Source of the DNA: Fructobacillus cardui
GTDB taxonomy: Bacteria > Bacillota > Bacilli > Lactobacillales > Lactobacillaceae
Reading direction: 5' to 3' (one strand)
Assembly: GCF_023218935.1 (NCBI RefSeq)
Contig: NZ_JAJIAL010000003.1
Length of the DNA: 64,000 bases
In this document: positions 28,201 through 35,574 of the stretch, piece by piece
Layout of the letters: the number at the start of each line of letters is the position of its first letter
How positions within the stretch are numbered: position 1 is the stretch's first letter
Position numbers and translations under genes: made by a program
The notes under the pieces: generated by a model
The model's input: only the letters and a program-made list of their open reading frames with translations
Database searches by the model: none
Told to the model about the DNA's origin: nothing

Positions 28201-31139
28201 TTTTGAAAAAGCAAGAGCATTTTTCCGATATTAAACATGTGGATGATCAAAGTCTAAAGGCGCAAGTTGCTGCCCTGAAGGCTGCTCGAAAAACAGCAAT
28301 CGCGATTCTTTCAGCTGCTGAAAATCAAGGACAGTTGCAAACTGCCTTGCAAGCAGGACTAAGTGGCTTGAACCAAGTGACCGACCCAGAAGTACAGTTG
28401 GCTTATCGACCGGTGACTCTCGCTGATAAAATCGGCATCGAAACGATGTTGACTCAGTATGGTCATGCAAAGCAAGAGCGATTTTCTAAGATTACTCATG
28501 TTGACTTGGAGAGCCTCAAACAGCAACAGCAACAAATTGATTGGATTCTGAAACAAGCTCAGGAGGTACTTGCTCAAGTAAAGTTGAATCAAGATTTAAC
28601 TGCTGTCCAAAAGCAGGCAGTGGCCCAGATTGACTTAGTGGCCGATCCGGTTCTGATTTTTGCTTATCAAGCAGTTACCGACCAAGAGAAAACACAAGCA
28701 GAACAACAACTTAGTACCGCCGGCCAGGCAAAGAAGGCTACTTTCTTGGTCATTAATCATGTGGATCAGGCTAGTTTGGAAAATCAGTTGGCCCAGTTGG
28801 CATATGTTTTGCAAACCGGCCATCATTCAATTAAAAAAGCAACGGTTCACCATGAACTTGATTCAGCAATTAAGCAAAGCTTAGCTGATGTACAGGCAGT
28901 GGCGAAGCCAAGTCTAGCGCCAGAATATCGCCAAGCGACAGCCGACCAGAAGGTAGATGGTCAGCAGACGTTATCGGTGGCTGCTAAAGAAAAGATAGGA
29001 CGTTTTGAAGCCCTTGATGGTGTCAATCAAGCAAGTCTGTTGGAACAGAAGACACTGTTGACAGGTGTTGTGAAGCACTATTTTGCTTTGATTGACCAGG
29101 CAGAAACTGTTCATGATCTGCATGAGCTTGTCAATAAGGGCCTGCAAGACATTAACCAAGTTGCACAGCCAAAACAAAATTGGCAGGATCAAGCGGTTAA
29201 CAAAGAAGAAATGCAGGCTGCTATCCAGGATGTGACGTCAGCGGGTCAAAATCGAATCCAAGACTTTGGAAAAATTACCGGAGCTGACCCTGATGAGCTG
29301 GCACAGCAACAGCAAGCCGTGAATAAAGTCGTCAAGGAAGGGCTGGTTACGATTAGTTTGGTCAAGAACCATGGCCAATTAAAGACTGCGGTTATTAAAA
29401 TTAGGGAAGCCATTCAGGCGGTTCAATCACCGCAAATTCAATGGATTTTCCGACAACCGACTGATGCGGATCGGCAAAAAGCCAAGGGGGAAGTTCAACA
29501 AAAGGCGATTGAACAAAAGAAAATTTTCGAAAAAGAACCTGGGGTTGATACTGAATCACTAGCAAAGCAAGAAGCTGCTATTGATCAAATTGTTCAGCGG
29601 GCCTATCAAAAACTTGACGAAGCCACAGTGAATGCCAGCCTATTAGCCATTGAACAAGAAGCAATAGATGCCATCGAAGCGGTTGGTCAGCCAGATATGA
29701 TGCGTTCTTTCCAGCCAGTTGATATTGATGAAGCTAACCGTGCCAAGGGTGTGATTCAAACCGCAGGGGATGAACTGAAGCAACGGTTTAATGCGATTGA
29801 AAATGTTGACCCAGTTAGCCTCCACCAACAAGTGGAACGGATTGATCAGTTAATGGCAGCTGCAAATAAACGGATTAATGATGCCAATACGAATGCCGAT
29901 GTTGACCAGGTTCAAGAAGAGACTTTGGATGATTTTGCCATGGTTCCAGCACCAAGTACTTTGACGCCTAAGCGCGAAGAACGGACACAAGCACATCGGG
30001 CAATCGACTGGGCTGGTGCTAAGAAACAAGCGGAAATTGATCAGGTACCAAATCCTGATTTGTCAATCTATCAAGCGACTATTAATCAATTACGAGAAGC
30101 AATGGACCAGGCGCACCAAGCAGTTGACCAAGCAAAAACTGGTCAAGATCTAACAGAGCAATTAACAAAATTTGTGAAGACGATTAATACTATTGCGTTG
30201 CCAGAAGCGAACCAAGAACAGCCTAACCAAGCTCAGCCTAGCTATGCTGAAATTCAGACAGCTAACCAACAGGTAAATCAAGCTGTCGAAAAGAAGCGAA
30301 CAGCGATAGAGGCCGTAAGAAATGCTGACAAGCAGTCTTATGAAACGGCTATTGATCGTTTGCAAAAGGCTTTTGAACAGGCTGATCATGCAATTAGTCA
30401 TGCAAAGACTCTGCAAATCCTTGATGGGGATGTCAAGACAGCGTTGAAGACAATCGAAGCGATTGCTGAACCAATTGTTACTCCAAGCAATTCAGCTACT
30501 TTGCCTGTTAATTCAGATACTAAGTCTGGTGTTCAATCATCTACTAGTAATTCAGAGGTGGAAGAGAAAACAGCCGTGCCAGCAAATTCATCTACGCAAT
30601 CAAACACAGATAAGGAGAAAGCAGTAACACCAGCTACTCCAGCTATTGCACCGGAGACAGATAGGAAGGAAACGGCGGTGCCAGCTACTCCAGCTGTTGA
30701 ACCGAAGGCGGATAAGAAGGAGACAGCGGTACCAGTCAATCAAACCAAAGCATTGCACATCGATGACAAGCAAGTGGCCACATCAATGAAAATTAGTGAT
30801 AACAAGCGGGCGCAACTTGTAGTCTGGCAAGCTGAAATAACGAAGTCAAATGTAGGAGCACAAGAGTTATTAACCCATTTGTCGGGAAATAGTTCCGCGA
30901 CAGCAAAGGATAGTCAAATTCAGCAAAAACAGGAAACAACGATTAATCAAAATGGCACTGGTCAGCACCATCAAAATGGTGACAATTCAAATCAAGCCAA
31001 TTCAATTAGTGCTCTGCCAAAGACGGATTATGGTCATACAAAGAATCAAACATCAGTGAAAACGACTCTCTTGACAGCTTGGTTAGTGGTTCTGACAGGA
31101 CTGGGTTTGATTAAGAAAAAGTATGATGATATTGATTGA
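22290..31139 (+). CDS. Giant repeat-containing, sortase-type surface protein
   Basis: A single frame of 2949 codons. Residues about 1-45 form a KxYKxGKxW-like signal peptide (KKYTIYQSRRAWLVASS, then a hydrophobic stretch). Residues about 60-165 are acidic and charged. Residues about 170-900 look globular and match no family I recognise. From about 925 to 2727 there are some 21 helical repeats of 87 residues, resembling DUF1542-type three-helix modules of LAB and staphylococcal wall proteins. A Thr/Pro/Lys-rich linker follows, with degenerate KETAVPATPAVEPKAD-type repeats. The C-terminus has LPKTD (2909-2913), a hydrophobic helix and a KKKYDD tail: a sortase signal with Asp replacing the usual Gly. 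Likely a wall-anchored adhesin or matrix-binding stalk; the ligand is unknown. Confidence 0.9.
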   Translation: MDTNIRKKYTIYQSRRAWLVASSVLVSGGLTLVDGDQQISGHAAQVQRTENVRANDGQLAARVNLDQADFGIDIDIEDNDKRENEADDDFTVDNPRPERRHQGLGTVVVVPENPKDSADKQKEPDKEGSQPKQEQKPADKGGQSKNSGETDLARQPLPSLYEQTTDAYEKLVKSLQVSEPNVNGSGDAVLDSDQRHIAKAGQMIFGEPDKPLFGLIGTKNDYSNVSQMRLMVDESFTQKIMDQFKGIFGENQKGTKTSYFPSQNTLVLGGGMPLTASIYSSNNAPLNPESYYKMFQATLSSVANVLSIGMVNDKLTNNYDQGQYGIYLRVAVPHGVDPNEFVKTLNLDSTRFAAEMNFNVTLGIDRLIEMVPGLSQILSQGLGLPISGNIGSLVDAVLGRVIDQLNQKYGTNLSFKNSDSPFYPITIYPKATKVNNQDDPAALYLLVRGDELNRYSGVVTEAKIILTKFFMEALSWGGNIKGGAYGYLNFDLSRYQGNMSSQEMQKYYNADGQHPERLADLKIYADDSPYKVLTRYQLPPQQYGQAFLSLNLMDSNDMLSRSSHDYGENGDLGRDVVLKRADQKTVHPLPVSKVPTWRAYISLFDQEKVLNTKEVAGHSEEWAEVDHQDRVLPGQDLDHRIVKLANGQNFYDQASRFDRVIDYFDHQVLLDGQGFHPSQNVRSLRLERSVDPAGQKNSREDFAIYNRPFTVYYNGEMTLANGQVVPLRPTKLTVFQENQTLQSPLDSQRHSAFATIEKQGEYLFSLIRHLQPKLLDQMITNYGQQIQAVVSESNRKLEASQATDGIRLVQKEQLEQLLAIQNQATKNHQLAPAILNANRDLAYQQIDREALRIKVAINNAAELSKEQKQTLLDQVEATAQTGKNDVGLAAEVESARRVLGRVIEGLRTTFLGKVEKEEAQVAVAQAGQEKKQKFAKIAHVDQESLHKQEKAVDHEVAFYQKRIRQSKTVVELARVLADGLHAINDVANPDLQTNYQPVKLDEIKVAVAAFEERGRSTKERFQKIAHVEPASLIEQEQLMDEAVKQGVAAIRSAKTKKDLRQALDRAFALVEGVAKPQLIKEFQPVSATDRKQAIDRVMAAGEQKKQQFKQVEHVEPDSLNQQEGLVNQLVQKATTVLQQAKTNGDFNSALAKVVKDINAVANPTQLIAYQPVSQHDIDRAVVILKQIGQEKSDSFNQIIGVDPMSFSNQQAKLNLIISNGIEKLNRAETNREFEKSFQKTSQAIRAVENPTIQEILKEPTVDEKILSIKFLEQAAQDQRDLFQKIAHADQQSLAQQLSILEKALKAGTKAINQAKTKGELAKVSDQALIKIRAVAKPVVEFAYQEATVHDVNVAYGNLLDILSAKRKQFAAILHVDPISLSKQLQLLDLIKKSTTIELNQSMIQKDIQVAYDKGVQAINLVAAPKILSEYQPVTAEERHLGEHTMRNAGEAKKADFAAVSHVDQESLRAQQSVVDSVLATGLQELQKAKAAGAFRNAVADNLDRIQRIEAPSIQKDYQPVTDMDRYLARQAINHAGEAKKQAILAVEHGEKKSIQQQVKAVEQAITQAQQGVAQAAVQGELKRAVQAGFDSIAKIVGPTLEVDYRPTIKADQNQALVTLNQAANDKKATFATIDHVDSVSLSLQSGLIEKTRVNGQQLLLAAKTKKDLRQSLADALTQVDQVADPIKEIGYRQVEANNQADAKEQLKAASEAQKQKFASLVGVDPESLAKQQLLVDQAADTASQAVDQAQTDGELVTACQQGLTAIRQIAAPVILEELKPATIADKKIAKDRLSQVVAKREESFRQISHVDQASLAQQLQLLNQALAQGQEAIDRTATKGDLNQSVTQAEQAVISISQPSILPLFRLVSQDEKSAIDDLLARQANLEKGQFDAITHADPESLSQQKQAVDQALTQAHDLIANAKTKQDLNQALAAGLQAIQDVVEPVVQTQFRSVTKDDRNQALEILNQAFLKKQEHFSDIKHVDDQSLKAQVAALKAARKTAIAILSAAENQGQLQTALQAGLSGLNQVTDPEVQLAYRPVTLADKIGIETMLTQYGHAKQERFSKITHVDLESLKQQQQQIDWILKQAQEVLAQVKLNQDLTAVQKQAVAQIDLVADPVLIFAYQAVTDQEKTQAEQQLSTAGQAKKATFLVINHVDQASLENQLAQLAYVLQTGHHSIKKATVHHELDSAIKQSLADVQAVAKPSLAPEYRQATADQKVDGQQTLSVAAKEKIGRFEALDGVNQASLLEQKTLLTGVVKHYFALIDQAETVHDLHELVNKGLQDINQVAQPKQNWQDQAVNKEEMQAAIQDVTSAGQNRIQDFGKITGADPDELAQQQQAVNKVVKEGLVTISLVKNHGQLKTAVIKIREAIQAVQSPQIQWIFRQPTDADRQKAKGEVQQKAIEQKKIFEKEPGVDTESLAKQEAAIDQIVQRAYQKLDEATVNASLLAIEQEAIDAIEAVGQPDMMRSFQPVDIDEANRAKGVIQTAGDELKQRFNAIENVDPVSLHQQVERIDQLMAAANKRINDANTNADVDQVQEETLDDFAMVPAPSTLTPKREERTQAHRAIDWAGAKKQAEIDQVPNPDLSIYQATINQLREAMDQAHQAVDQAKTGQDLTEQLTKFVKTINTIALPEANQEQPNQAQPSYAEIQTANQQVNQAVEKKRTAIEAVRNADKQSYETAIDRLQKAFEQADHAISHAKTLQILDGDVKTALKTIEAIAEPIVTPSNSATLPVNSDTKSGVQSSTSNSEVEEKTAVPANSSTQSNTDKEKAVTPATPAIAPETDRKETAVPATPAVEPKADKKETAVPVNQTKALHIDDKQVATSMKISDNKRAQLVVWQAEITKSNVGAQELLTHLSGNSSATAKDSQIQQKQETTINQNGTGQHHQNGDNSNQANSISALPKTDYGHTKNQTSVKTTLLTAWLVVLTGLGLIKKKYDDID
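25000..30470 (+). repeat. About 21 tandem 261-bp coding repeats
   Basis: Anchors of the type F-x-x-I-x-HVDxxSLxxQ recur at about 25085, 25350, 25610 and onward to about 30300, spaced close to 261 bp (87 codons). The consensus continues with AKT...DL..A, then V..P....YQPVT, then A...KK. The last two units are the most degenerate (NPDLSIYQ and NADKQSYE). Copies are diverged at the DNA level, suggesting an old array. Confidence 0.88.
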
Positions 31140-31231
31140 TTTTAACTGTTCTTAATAAAATTAAAAAAATCACGAAGTTAGGTTGAGGTTGTTGTTTTTG
31201 AATAAAAAAAACTTCTTTAACAGCCTGGCAG

Positions 31232-31268
31232 AAAAGCTTGATTAGTCACAGATTAATCGGGCTTTTTT
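31232..31268 (+). terminator. Terminator after the giant surface protein
   Basis: An 11-bp stem AAGCTTGATTA/TAATCGGGCTT with two G-U pairs, followed by a T-run. Confidence 0.75.
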
Positions 31269-31407
31269 GTTTGGAAATGTTCATGCAAAAATTATTGAAA
31301 AAATGTGTTTTTAGAGACTTTATTTCCAAATTCGTTGTGCTATAATTGGTGCCTGATGACATTTGGAAAGGAGTAGCGTACTGATATTAGTGCGCGATAT
31401 TACGCAT

Positions 31408-31947
31408 ATGCCAGCAGTATTTATGCGACGAGCACAGGCTCGTGATGTCTCTGAAATCGTTGCGATTTTGCAGACCGCCAAAGGTTATTTAAAGGAGCAG
31501 GGGATTGATCAGTGGCAATCCGATTACCCAAATGAAGCGACAGTCCAAGCTGATTTGGATGCGCAACAGGGTTTTGTCTTAGTTGTTGGTGACGAGGTGG
31601 CGGGATACGCTGCTGCCTTTGAAGGGGAAGACCCACTCTACACGGACATCAAAGACGGTAGTTGGGCTGATAGTGGTCACCCACATGACTATGCCTCACT
31701 CCATCGGGTAGCGATGTCGGACAAGTTCCGCGGCCAGCGGCTAACGCCAAGTTTCTTTACGACGTTAATTTCATTTTTCTATGCACGGGGTGCACGCGAT
31801 TTTCGAATCGATACCCATCCAGGGAACATGCCCATGCAAAAGGTGATTGCCAATAATGGTTTTGAAAAGCGTGGTTCAGTTGATATGCTCGAAGCGGACC
31901 ATATCTCAACCAAGCGTTTTGCCTACCAACTAATTATTAATGATTAA
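31408..31947 (+). CDS. GNAT-family N-acetyltransferase
   Basis: A protein of about 179 residues with the GNAT fold: an N-terminal MRRAQARDVSEIVAIL strand-helix, a central VVGDEVAGYAAAFEG strand pair, acetyl-CoA region RVAMSDKFRGQRL and a C-terminal IDTHPGNMPMQKVIANNGFEKRG, typical of enzymes related to RimI/YkkB. The substrate is unknown. The start is uncertain: AAAGGAG ends at 31373, but in-frame candidates are CTG 31381, GTG 31390, ATG 31408 and ATG 31423. A TATAAT at 31341 serves as promoter. Confidence 0.85.
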   Translation: MPAVFMRRAQARDVSEIVAILQTAKGYLKEQGIDQWQSDYPNEATVQADLDAQQGFVLVVGDEVAGYAAAFEGEDPLYTDIKDGSWADSGHPHDYASLHRVAMSDKFRGQRLTPSFFTTLISFFYARGARDFRIDTHPGNMPMQKVIANNGFEKRGSVDMLEADHISTKRFAYQLIIND

Positions 31948-31949
31948 AG

Positions 31950-31983
31950 AAAAAACCGCCAATCAATTGATTGGCGGTTTTTT
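31950..31983 (+). terminator. Perfect palindromic terminator after the GNAT gene
   Basis: Fully self-complementary 34-base hairpin, AAAAAACCGCCAATCAA with its reverse complement. It can act on both strands. Confidence 0.88.
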
Positions 31984-32032
31984 CTGAGCTATAATCTTGA
32001 CTTAAATTCACTTTTTTAAACTAATAGTGTCC

Positions 32033-32419
32033 CTAATCTTGTAGGGCCTGCATGGCTAGATGGTGGGGACCCTGATTTTTTCGATCGGATACCCAAGTGT
32101 AAAAGGTTAAATCAGGATTAGGTAAGAGGGCTAAAATTAAATCAACTTCCTTTTGGTAGTGCTTGGCATAGCCTTTTTGCATGGAGCTGACTAAGATTTT
32201 GGAGTCTGAGACAATCTCGACGAGTTGGCTGGTTTTTAGGATTGCTAATTCTGATTTAATCGCCCAAAGCAAAGCTAAAAATTCGGCTTTGTGGTTATCC
32301 TCACAGTCCGCCAAGCGAACTTTTTTTTGGTATTGCTGACCCTCTTGAACGAGAACAAGACCGGCACTGGCATGGTGGCTATCCTTTTGGAAAGCCGCAT
32401 CGATTGCTAAACGAATCAC
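32033..32419 (-). CDS. RNase HI-like protein (YpeP type)
   Basis: A 128-residue RNase H-fold protein. Visible acidic positions are the Asp in LAIDAAF, the Glu in HKAEFLAL and the Asp in VSDSKIL. The usual final ADxLA motif reads PHHLA, so the fourth metal-binding Asp appears to be His, which may weaken catalysis. GTG 32419 is chosen because AAAGGA lies 7-8 bases upstream; a longer frame begins at 32458 without a better site. It is transcribed alone, divergent from the EbsA-like gene. Confidence 0.75.
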   Translation of the reverse strand: MIRLAIDAAFQKDSHHASAGLVLVQEGQQYQKKVRLADCEDNHKAEFLALLWAIKSELAILKTSQLVEIVSDSKILVSSMQKGYAKHYQKEVDLILALLPNPDLTFYTWVSDRKNQGPHHLAMQALQD

Positions 32420-32523
32420 ATTTTTATCCTTTCTTGGACTTTTCTTCAGTTCTAACAATACCAGAATGCACCAGTAAATGGTAAAATAATAGATGTTTAG
32501 ATACGGAACAAGGAGAACGTTTC

Positions 32524-32901
32524 ATGCGTGTTATTCACGGTTTGTACCAACCGAAGACGGACTGGTCCAATATTGCTTGGATTATGTGGTTATCCGCTTT
32601 AATCATTAGTCCTATTTGGGCTAGTGAGCTTTTCTATAATATTAATTGGTGGTGGACAACCTATACCATTTGTATGATTTTGATTGGTCTGTGGACTTTC
32701 TTTGGCCGGAAAATCATGCTTGAAAATCAAACTTTAACGATTAGTAGTGCCTGGATGATGAAGAAGCAAGTGATTGACTTGAATGACTCAGCAGTTAATT
32801 GGTTTTTTGACCAAAAGGCACTCATTATTGTCATTGGCGGTCGGCCACGAGCCTACCACCTTTCGAAGAAAATGGCGCAAGCGCTGAAAGGAATGGCCTA
32901 A
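32524..32901 (+). CDS. Small two-helix membrane protein, EbsA-like
   Basis: A 125-residue protein with two predicted membrane helices at about residues 18-38 and 45-63 and a cytoplasmic C-terminal domain of about 60 residues (TLTISSAWMMKKQVIDL). It resembles in layout the EbsA family of lactic acid bacteria, often found near RNase H and rluD genes; the match is by context and shape, so tentative. It stops with TAA directly abutting the rluD start codon, implying coupled translation. Confidence 0.6.
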   Translation: MRVIHGLYQPKTDWSNIAWIMWLSALIISPIWASELFYNINWWWTTYTICMILIGLWTFFGRKIMLENQTLTISSAWMMKKQVIDLNDSAVNWFFDQKALIIVIGGRPRAYHLSKKMAQALKGMA

Positions 32902-33828
32902 ATGGCTGAAACAACACTGGTCACAATGACAATTGACCAAGAACAGGGGCGGTTAGATGCCGTTCTAGGACAGGCAAAATTACCTTATTCGCGGTCAACA
33001 CTGGCTAACTGGATTAAAGAAGGATTAGTGTTAGTCAATGACCAAGCAGTGAAACGGTCTTATGTGGTCAAAAAGGGTGATATTGTTAGTATTAACCCAC
33101 CAGCAGTGAAAGAAACGGCACTTGAGGCTGAAAATATTCCCCTTGATGTTGTGTATGAAGATGATGATTTATTGGTTGTGAATAAGCCGCAGGGGATGGT
33201 TGTCCATCCTGCGCCGGGCCATTCAGGTGGCACATTAGTCAACGCTTTGCTTTATCATGCTCCTCTATCAACGATTAATGGCGAATTCCGTCCTGGAATT
33301 GTCCATCGGATTGACCGGGATACTTCCGGTTTGTTGATGGTGGCCAAAAATGACCAAGCCCATCATGCTTTAGCAGCCGAATTAAAGGCTCATAAAACGC
33401 AAAGAATTTACTATGCATTGGTAAAGGGCAACTTTGAGGAAAATGAGGGGATCATCGATGCACCAATCGGTCGTCATCCTAAGGACCGCAAGAAACAGGC
33501 GGTGGCTGGGGACGGCCGTGAGGCCGTGACTCATTTCAAGGTGGTTGAACGTTTTGCCGGTTATACATTGTTAGAATTAGCATTAGAAACCGGTCGGACG
33601 CATCAAATTCGGGTGCATTTGGCTTATATCGGTCACCCGGTCGTTGGTGATAGCGTTTATGGTCATCAGGGCAAGATTTTTAATATCAAATTGCCAGGTC
33701 AGCTTCTTCACGCAAAAACGCTTGTGCTGACCCAACCAAAGACACAAGAAGAACTTCACTTTGATTCAGCATTACCACCTCTGTTTGAACAGGTATTGCA
33801 GGAATTACGTGAAAACCAGGGTTCATAA
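32902..33828 (+). CDS. rluD: Pseudouridine synthase, RluD family
   Basis: Converts uridine to pseudouridine in 23S rRNA. The 308-residue protein has an N-terminal S4 RNA-binding domain (about residues 12-75), VNKPQGMVVHPAPGH and the catalytic HRIDRDTSGLL motif with its Asp (about residue 140), then ETGRTHQIRVHLAYIGHPVVGD. It starts immediately after the EbsA-like stop codon. pyrR follows by 51 bases; rluD next to pyrR is a common Firmicutes arrangement. Confidence 0.94.
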   Translation: MAETTLVTMTIDQEQGRLDAVLGQAKLPYSRSTLANWIKEGLVLVNDQAVKRSYVVKKGDIVSINPPAVKETALEAENIPLDVVYEDDDLLVVNKPQGMVVHPAPGHSGGTLVNALLYHAPLSTINGEFRPGIVHRIDRDTSGLLMVAKNDQAHHALAAELKAHKTQRIYYALVKGNFEENEGIIDAPIGRHPKDRKKQAVAGDGREAVTHFKVVERFAGYTLLELALETGRTHQIRVHLAYIGHPVVGDSVYGHQGKIFNIKLPGQLLHAKTLVLTQPKTQEELHFDSALPPLFEQVLQELRENQGS

Positions 33829-33879
33829 TTGGTGGAAATCAGTTAGTAATGTCAACAGGCCCGACAGAAAGGACGAAAC

Positions 33880-34407
33880 ATGGCAAATAAAGTAGTGTTA
33901 GACCAAGATTCGATGCAACGAGCATTGACTCGAATCACTTATGAAATTTTGGAACGGAATAAGGGTGGTCAAAACCTCATTTTGGTAGGAATTAAGACCC
34001 GCGGTGAGTATTTGGCCCACCGGATTGCTGACCGTTTGGAACAACTCGAACAGGTTCAAATTCCAGTGATGGCGATTGATGTGACGAACTATCGTGACGA
34101 CCATCTGGACAGCGGTGATGATTTGGGCTTGGACCCAGCTGAAAAGCTCAACATTGCCAACCAAAACATTGTCTTGGTTGATGACGTGTTGTTTACCGGT
34201 CGGACGACCCGGGCCGCCTTGGATGCTTTGATTCAAATTGGTCGGCCTCAGGCGATTGCTTTGGCCGTCTTGGTTGATCGTGGTCACCGTGAATTACCAA
34301 TTCGAGCAGATTTTGTTGGAAAGAACATTCCAACGGCTCAAAATGAAAAAATTAAGGTCAAAGTCAAGGAATTTGACGGGGAAGACTCGGTTGAAATTGT
34401 CCACTAG
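33880..34407 (+). CDS. pyrR: PyrR: pyrimidine regulator and uracil phosphoribosyltransferase
   Basis: RNA-binding attenuator protein of pyrimidine genes in Gram-positive bacteria, with a phosphoribosyltransferase fold. The 175-residue protein has the PRPP-binding loop VDDVLFTGRTTRAA (about residue 105), the IKTRGEYLAHR segment and a C-terminal DRGHRELPIRADFVGKNIPT typical of PyrR. AAAGGA lies 8 bases before ATG 33880. No de novo pyrimidine gene follows; instead come two catalytically degenerate CPS-like genes, with an RNA hairpin between. Confidence 0.93.
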   Translation: MANKVVLDQDSMQRALTRITYEILERNKGGQNLILVGIKTRGEYLAHRIADRLEQLEQVQIPVMAIDVTNYRDDHLDSGDDLGLDPAEKLNIANQNIVLVDDVLFTGRTTRAALDALIQIGRPQAIALAVLVDRGHRELPIRADFVGKNIPTAQNEKIKVKVKEFDGEDSVEIVH

Positions 34408-34430
34408 GACAAGTTAATCAGTCTTACCCT

Positions 34431-34465
34431 GGAAAAATCAGGACTGGAGAGAATCCGATTTTTCC
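34431..34465 (+). promoter_or_regulatory. Stem-loop between pyrR and carA', possible PyrR target
   Basis: GGAAAAATC (34431-34439) pairs with GATTTTTCC (34457-34465); a bulged A and then GGA/TCC extend the stem, with a CTGGAGAGAA loop. A bulged stem with a GAGA-type loop recalls PyrR-binding loops but does not fit the known consensus exactly. Confidence 0.4.
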
Positions 34466-34494
34466 GAAAATAGTAGATAATGAGAGAAAAAAGT

Positions 34495-35574
34495 ATGGAA
34501 CGGCACCTAATTTTAGAGGATGGCACGGTTTTTTCTGGCCAGGGATTTGGCGCACCAGCGACAACCTTTGGCGAGATTATTTTTGACACCGCTACCTCCG
34601 GCTATCAAGAAACAATTACAAATCCAATTTATGATGGGCAGATGATTGTCTTTGCGATGCCTGTTGTTGGCGCTGATGGCATCCATGCGGAGGCCTATGA
34701 GTCGACTACACCAAAAATTCGTGGTGTGGTTGTTCACGATTTAGCGGAAGTTTCCACTAACCGACAGCGGCGGATGAACCTGGACCGCTTTTTGCAGCAT
34801 CATAATATTCCGGGTCTATACGAGGTGGATACGCGCAAGTTAATTCGCCACCTTCGTGAAACGGGTCCTCAAAAGGCGACAATCGTTGATGTTGTCGACG
34901 ATCACGCAGTTGACCAATTGGTGGCCACCGTGTTGACGAATAAACAGGTTCAAAACACGGCCACTCCGAAGGCCTATGCTAACCCCGGTCATGGTTTTCA
35001 TATTATCGTGATTGATTTTGGTTTAAAGCACGGGATTCTGCGAGTCCTTGGTGACTATGATGCCAACGTGACGGTTCTGCCGTATACAACAACGGTGGAT
35101 GAGGTGTTGACCCTGGACCCCGATGGCATTATTTTATCGACTGGTCCCGGTAACCCTGAGGACTTGCCCGATTCGGTTTTGACCTTGATTCGGGTGTTGC
35201 AGACGAAGATGCCATTGTTAGGCCTTGGCCTTGGGCACGAGCTATTGGCCTTGGCCAATGGGGCTGAAATTCAAGCCCTGCCGGCTGAGTACCATGGTAT
35301 GAACCATCCAATCCAAGAAATCATCTCGCAACAGCTTTTTTATGCCCGGCAGGGGCGTGGCTATGTGATTGATGAGGATTCACTAGATGGCAAAAAACTC
35401 TTTGTAACCCACCGCGACTTGGTTGATGGCTCAATCCAAGGAATTCGTTTGCGAGACAACCCAGCCTTTTCGGTACAATTCTTTCCGGATGGGGCCCCCG
35501 GTCCTCTTGAAGCAAACGGAATCTTTGCGGACTTTTTTGAAACGGTAGCAGATTATGTACAAAAAAATAGTTGA
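34495..35574 (+). CDS. Carbamoyl-phosphate synthetase small-subunit-like protein, catalytic triad absent
   Basis: A 359-residue protein matching CarA/PyrAa along its length: LILEDGTVFSGQGFG, TATSGYQETITNP, the YEVDTRKLIRHLRE segment, IDFGLKHGILR and STGPGNPEDLP. The class I glutamine amidotransferase site is destroyed: the nucleophile motif GICLGHQ reads GLGLGHE, with Gly (codon GGC 35227-35229) for Cys, and the HPE motif reads FPD (His to Phe, Glu to Asp). Glutamine hydrolysis should be impossible. The frame is full length without stops. It overlaps the next gene by 20 bases. ATG 34495 matches the family N-terminus; ATG 34480 is possible, and neither has a strong ribosome site. Confidence 0.88.
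   Translation: MERHLILEDGTVFSGQGFGAPATTFGEIIFDTATSGYQETITNPIYDGQMIVFAMPVVGADGIHAEAYESTTPKIRGVVVHDLAEVSTNRQRRMNLDRFLQHHNIPGLYEVDTRKLIRHLRETGPQKATIVDVVDDHAVDQLVATVLTNKQVQNTATPKAYANPGHGFHIIVIDFGLKHGILRVLGDYDANVTVLPYTTTVDEVLTLDPDGIILSTGPGNPEDLPDSVLTLIRVLQTKMPLLGLGLGHELLALANGAEIQALPAEYHGMNHPIQEIISQQLFYARQGRGYVIDEDSLDGKKLFVTHRDLVDGSIQGIRLRDNPAFSVQFFPDGAPGPLEANGIFADFFETVADYVQKNS

Noticed and set aside
25000..30470. Regularly spaced repeats that might suggest a CRISPR or satellite array
   Set aside because: The units are 261 bp, in frame and encode diverging protein repeats.
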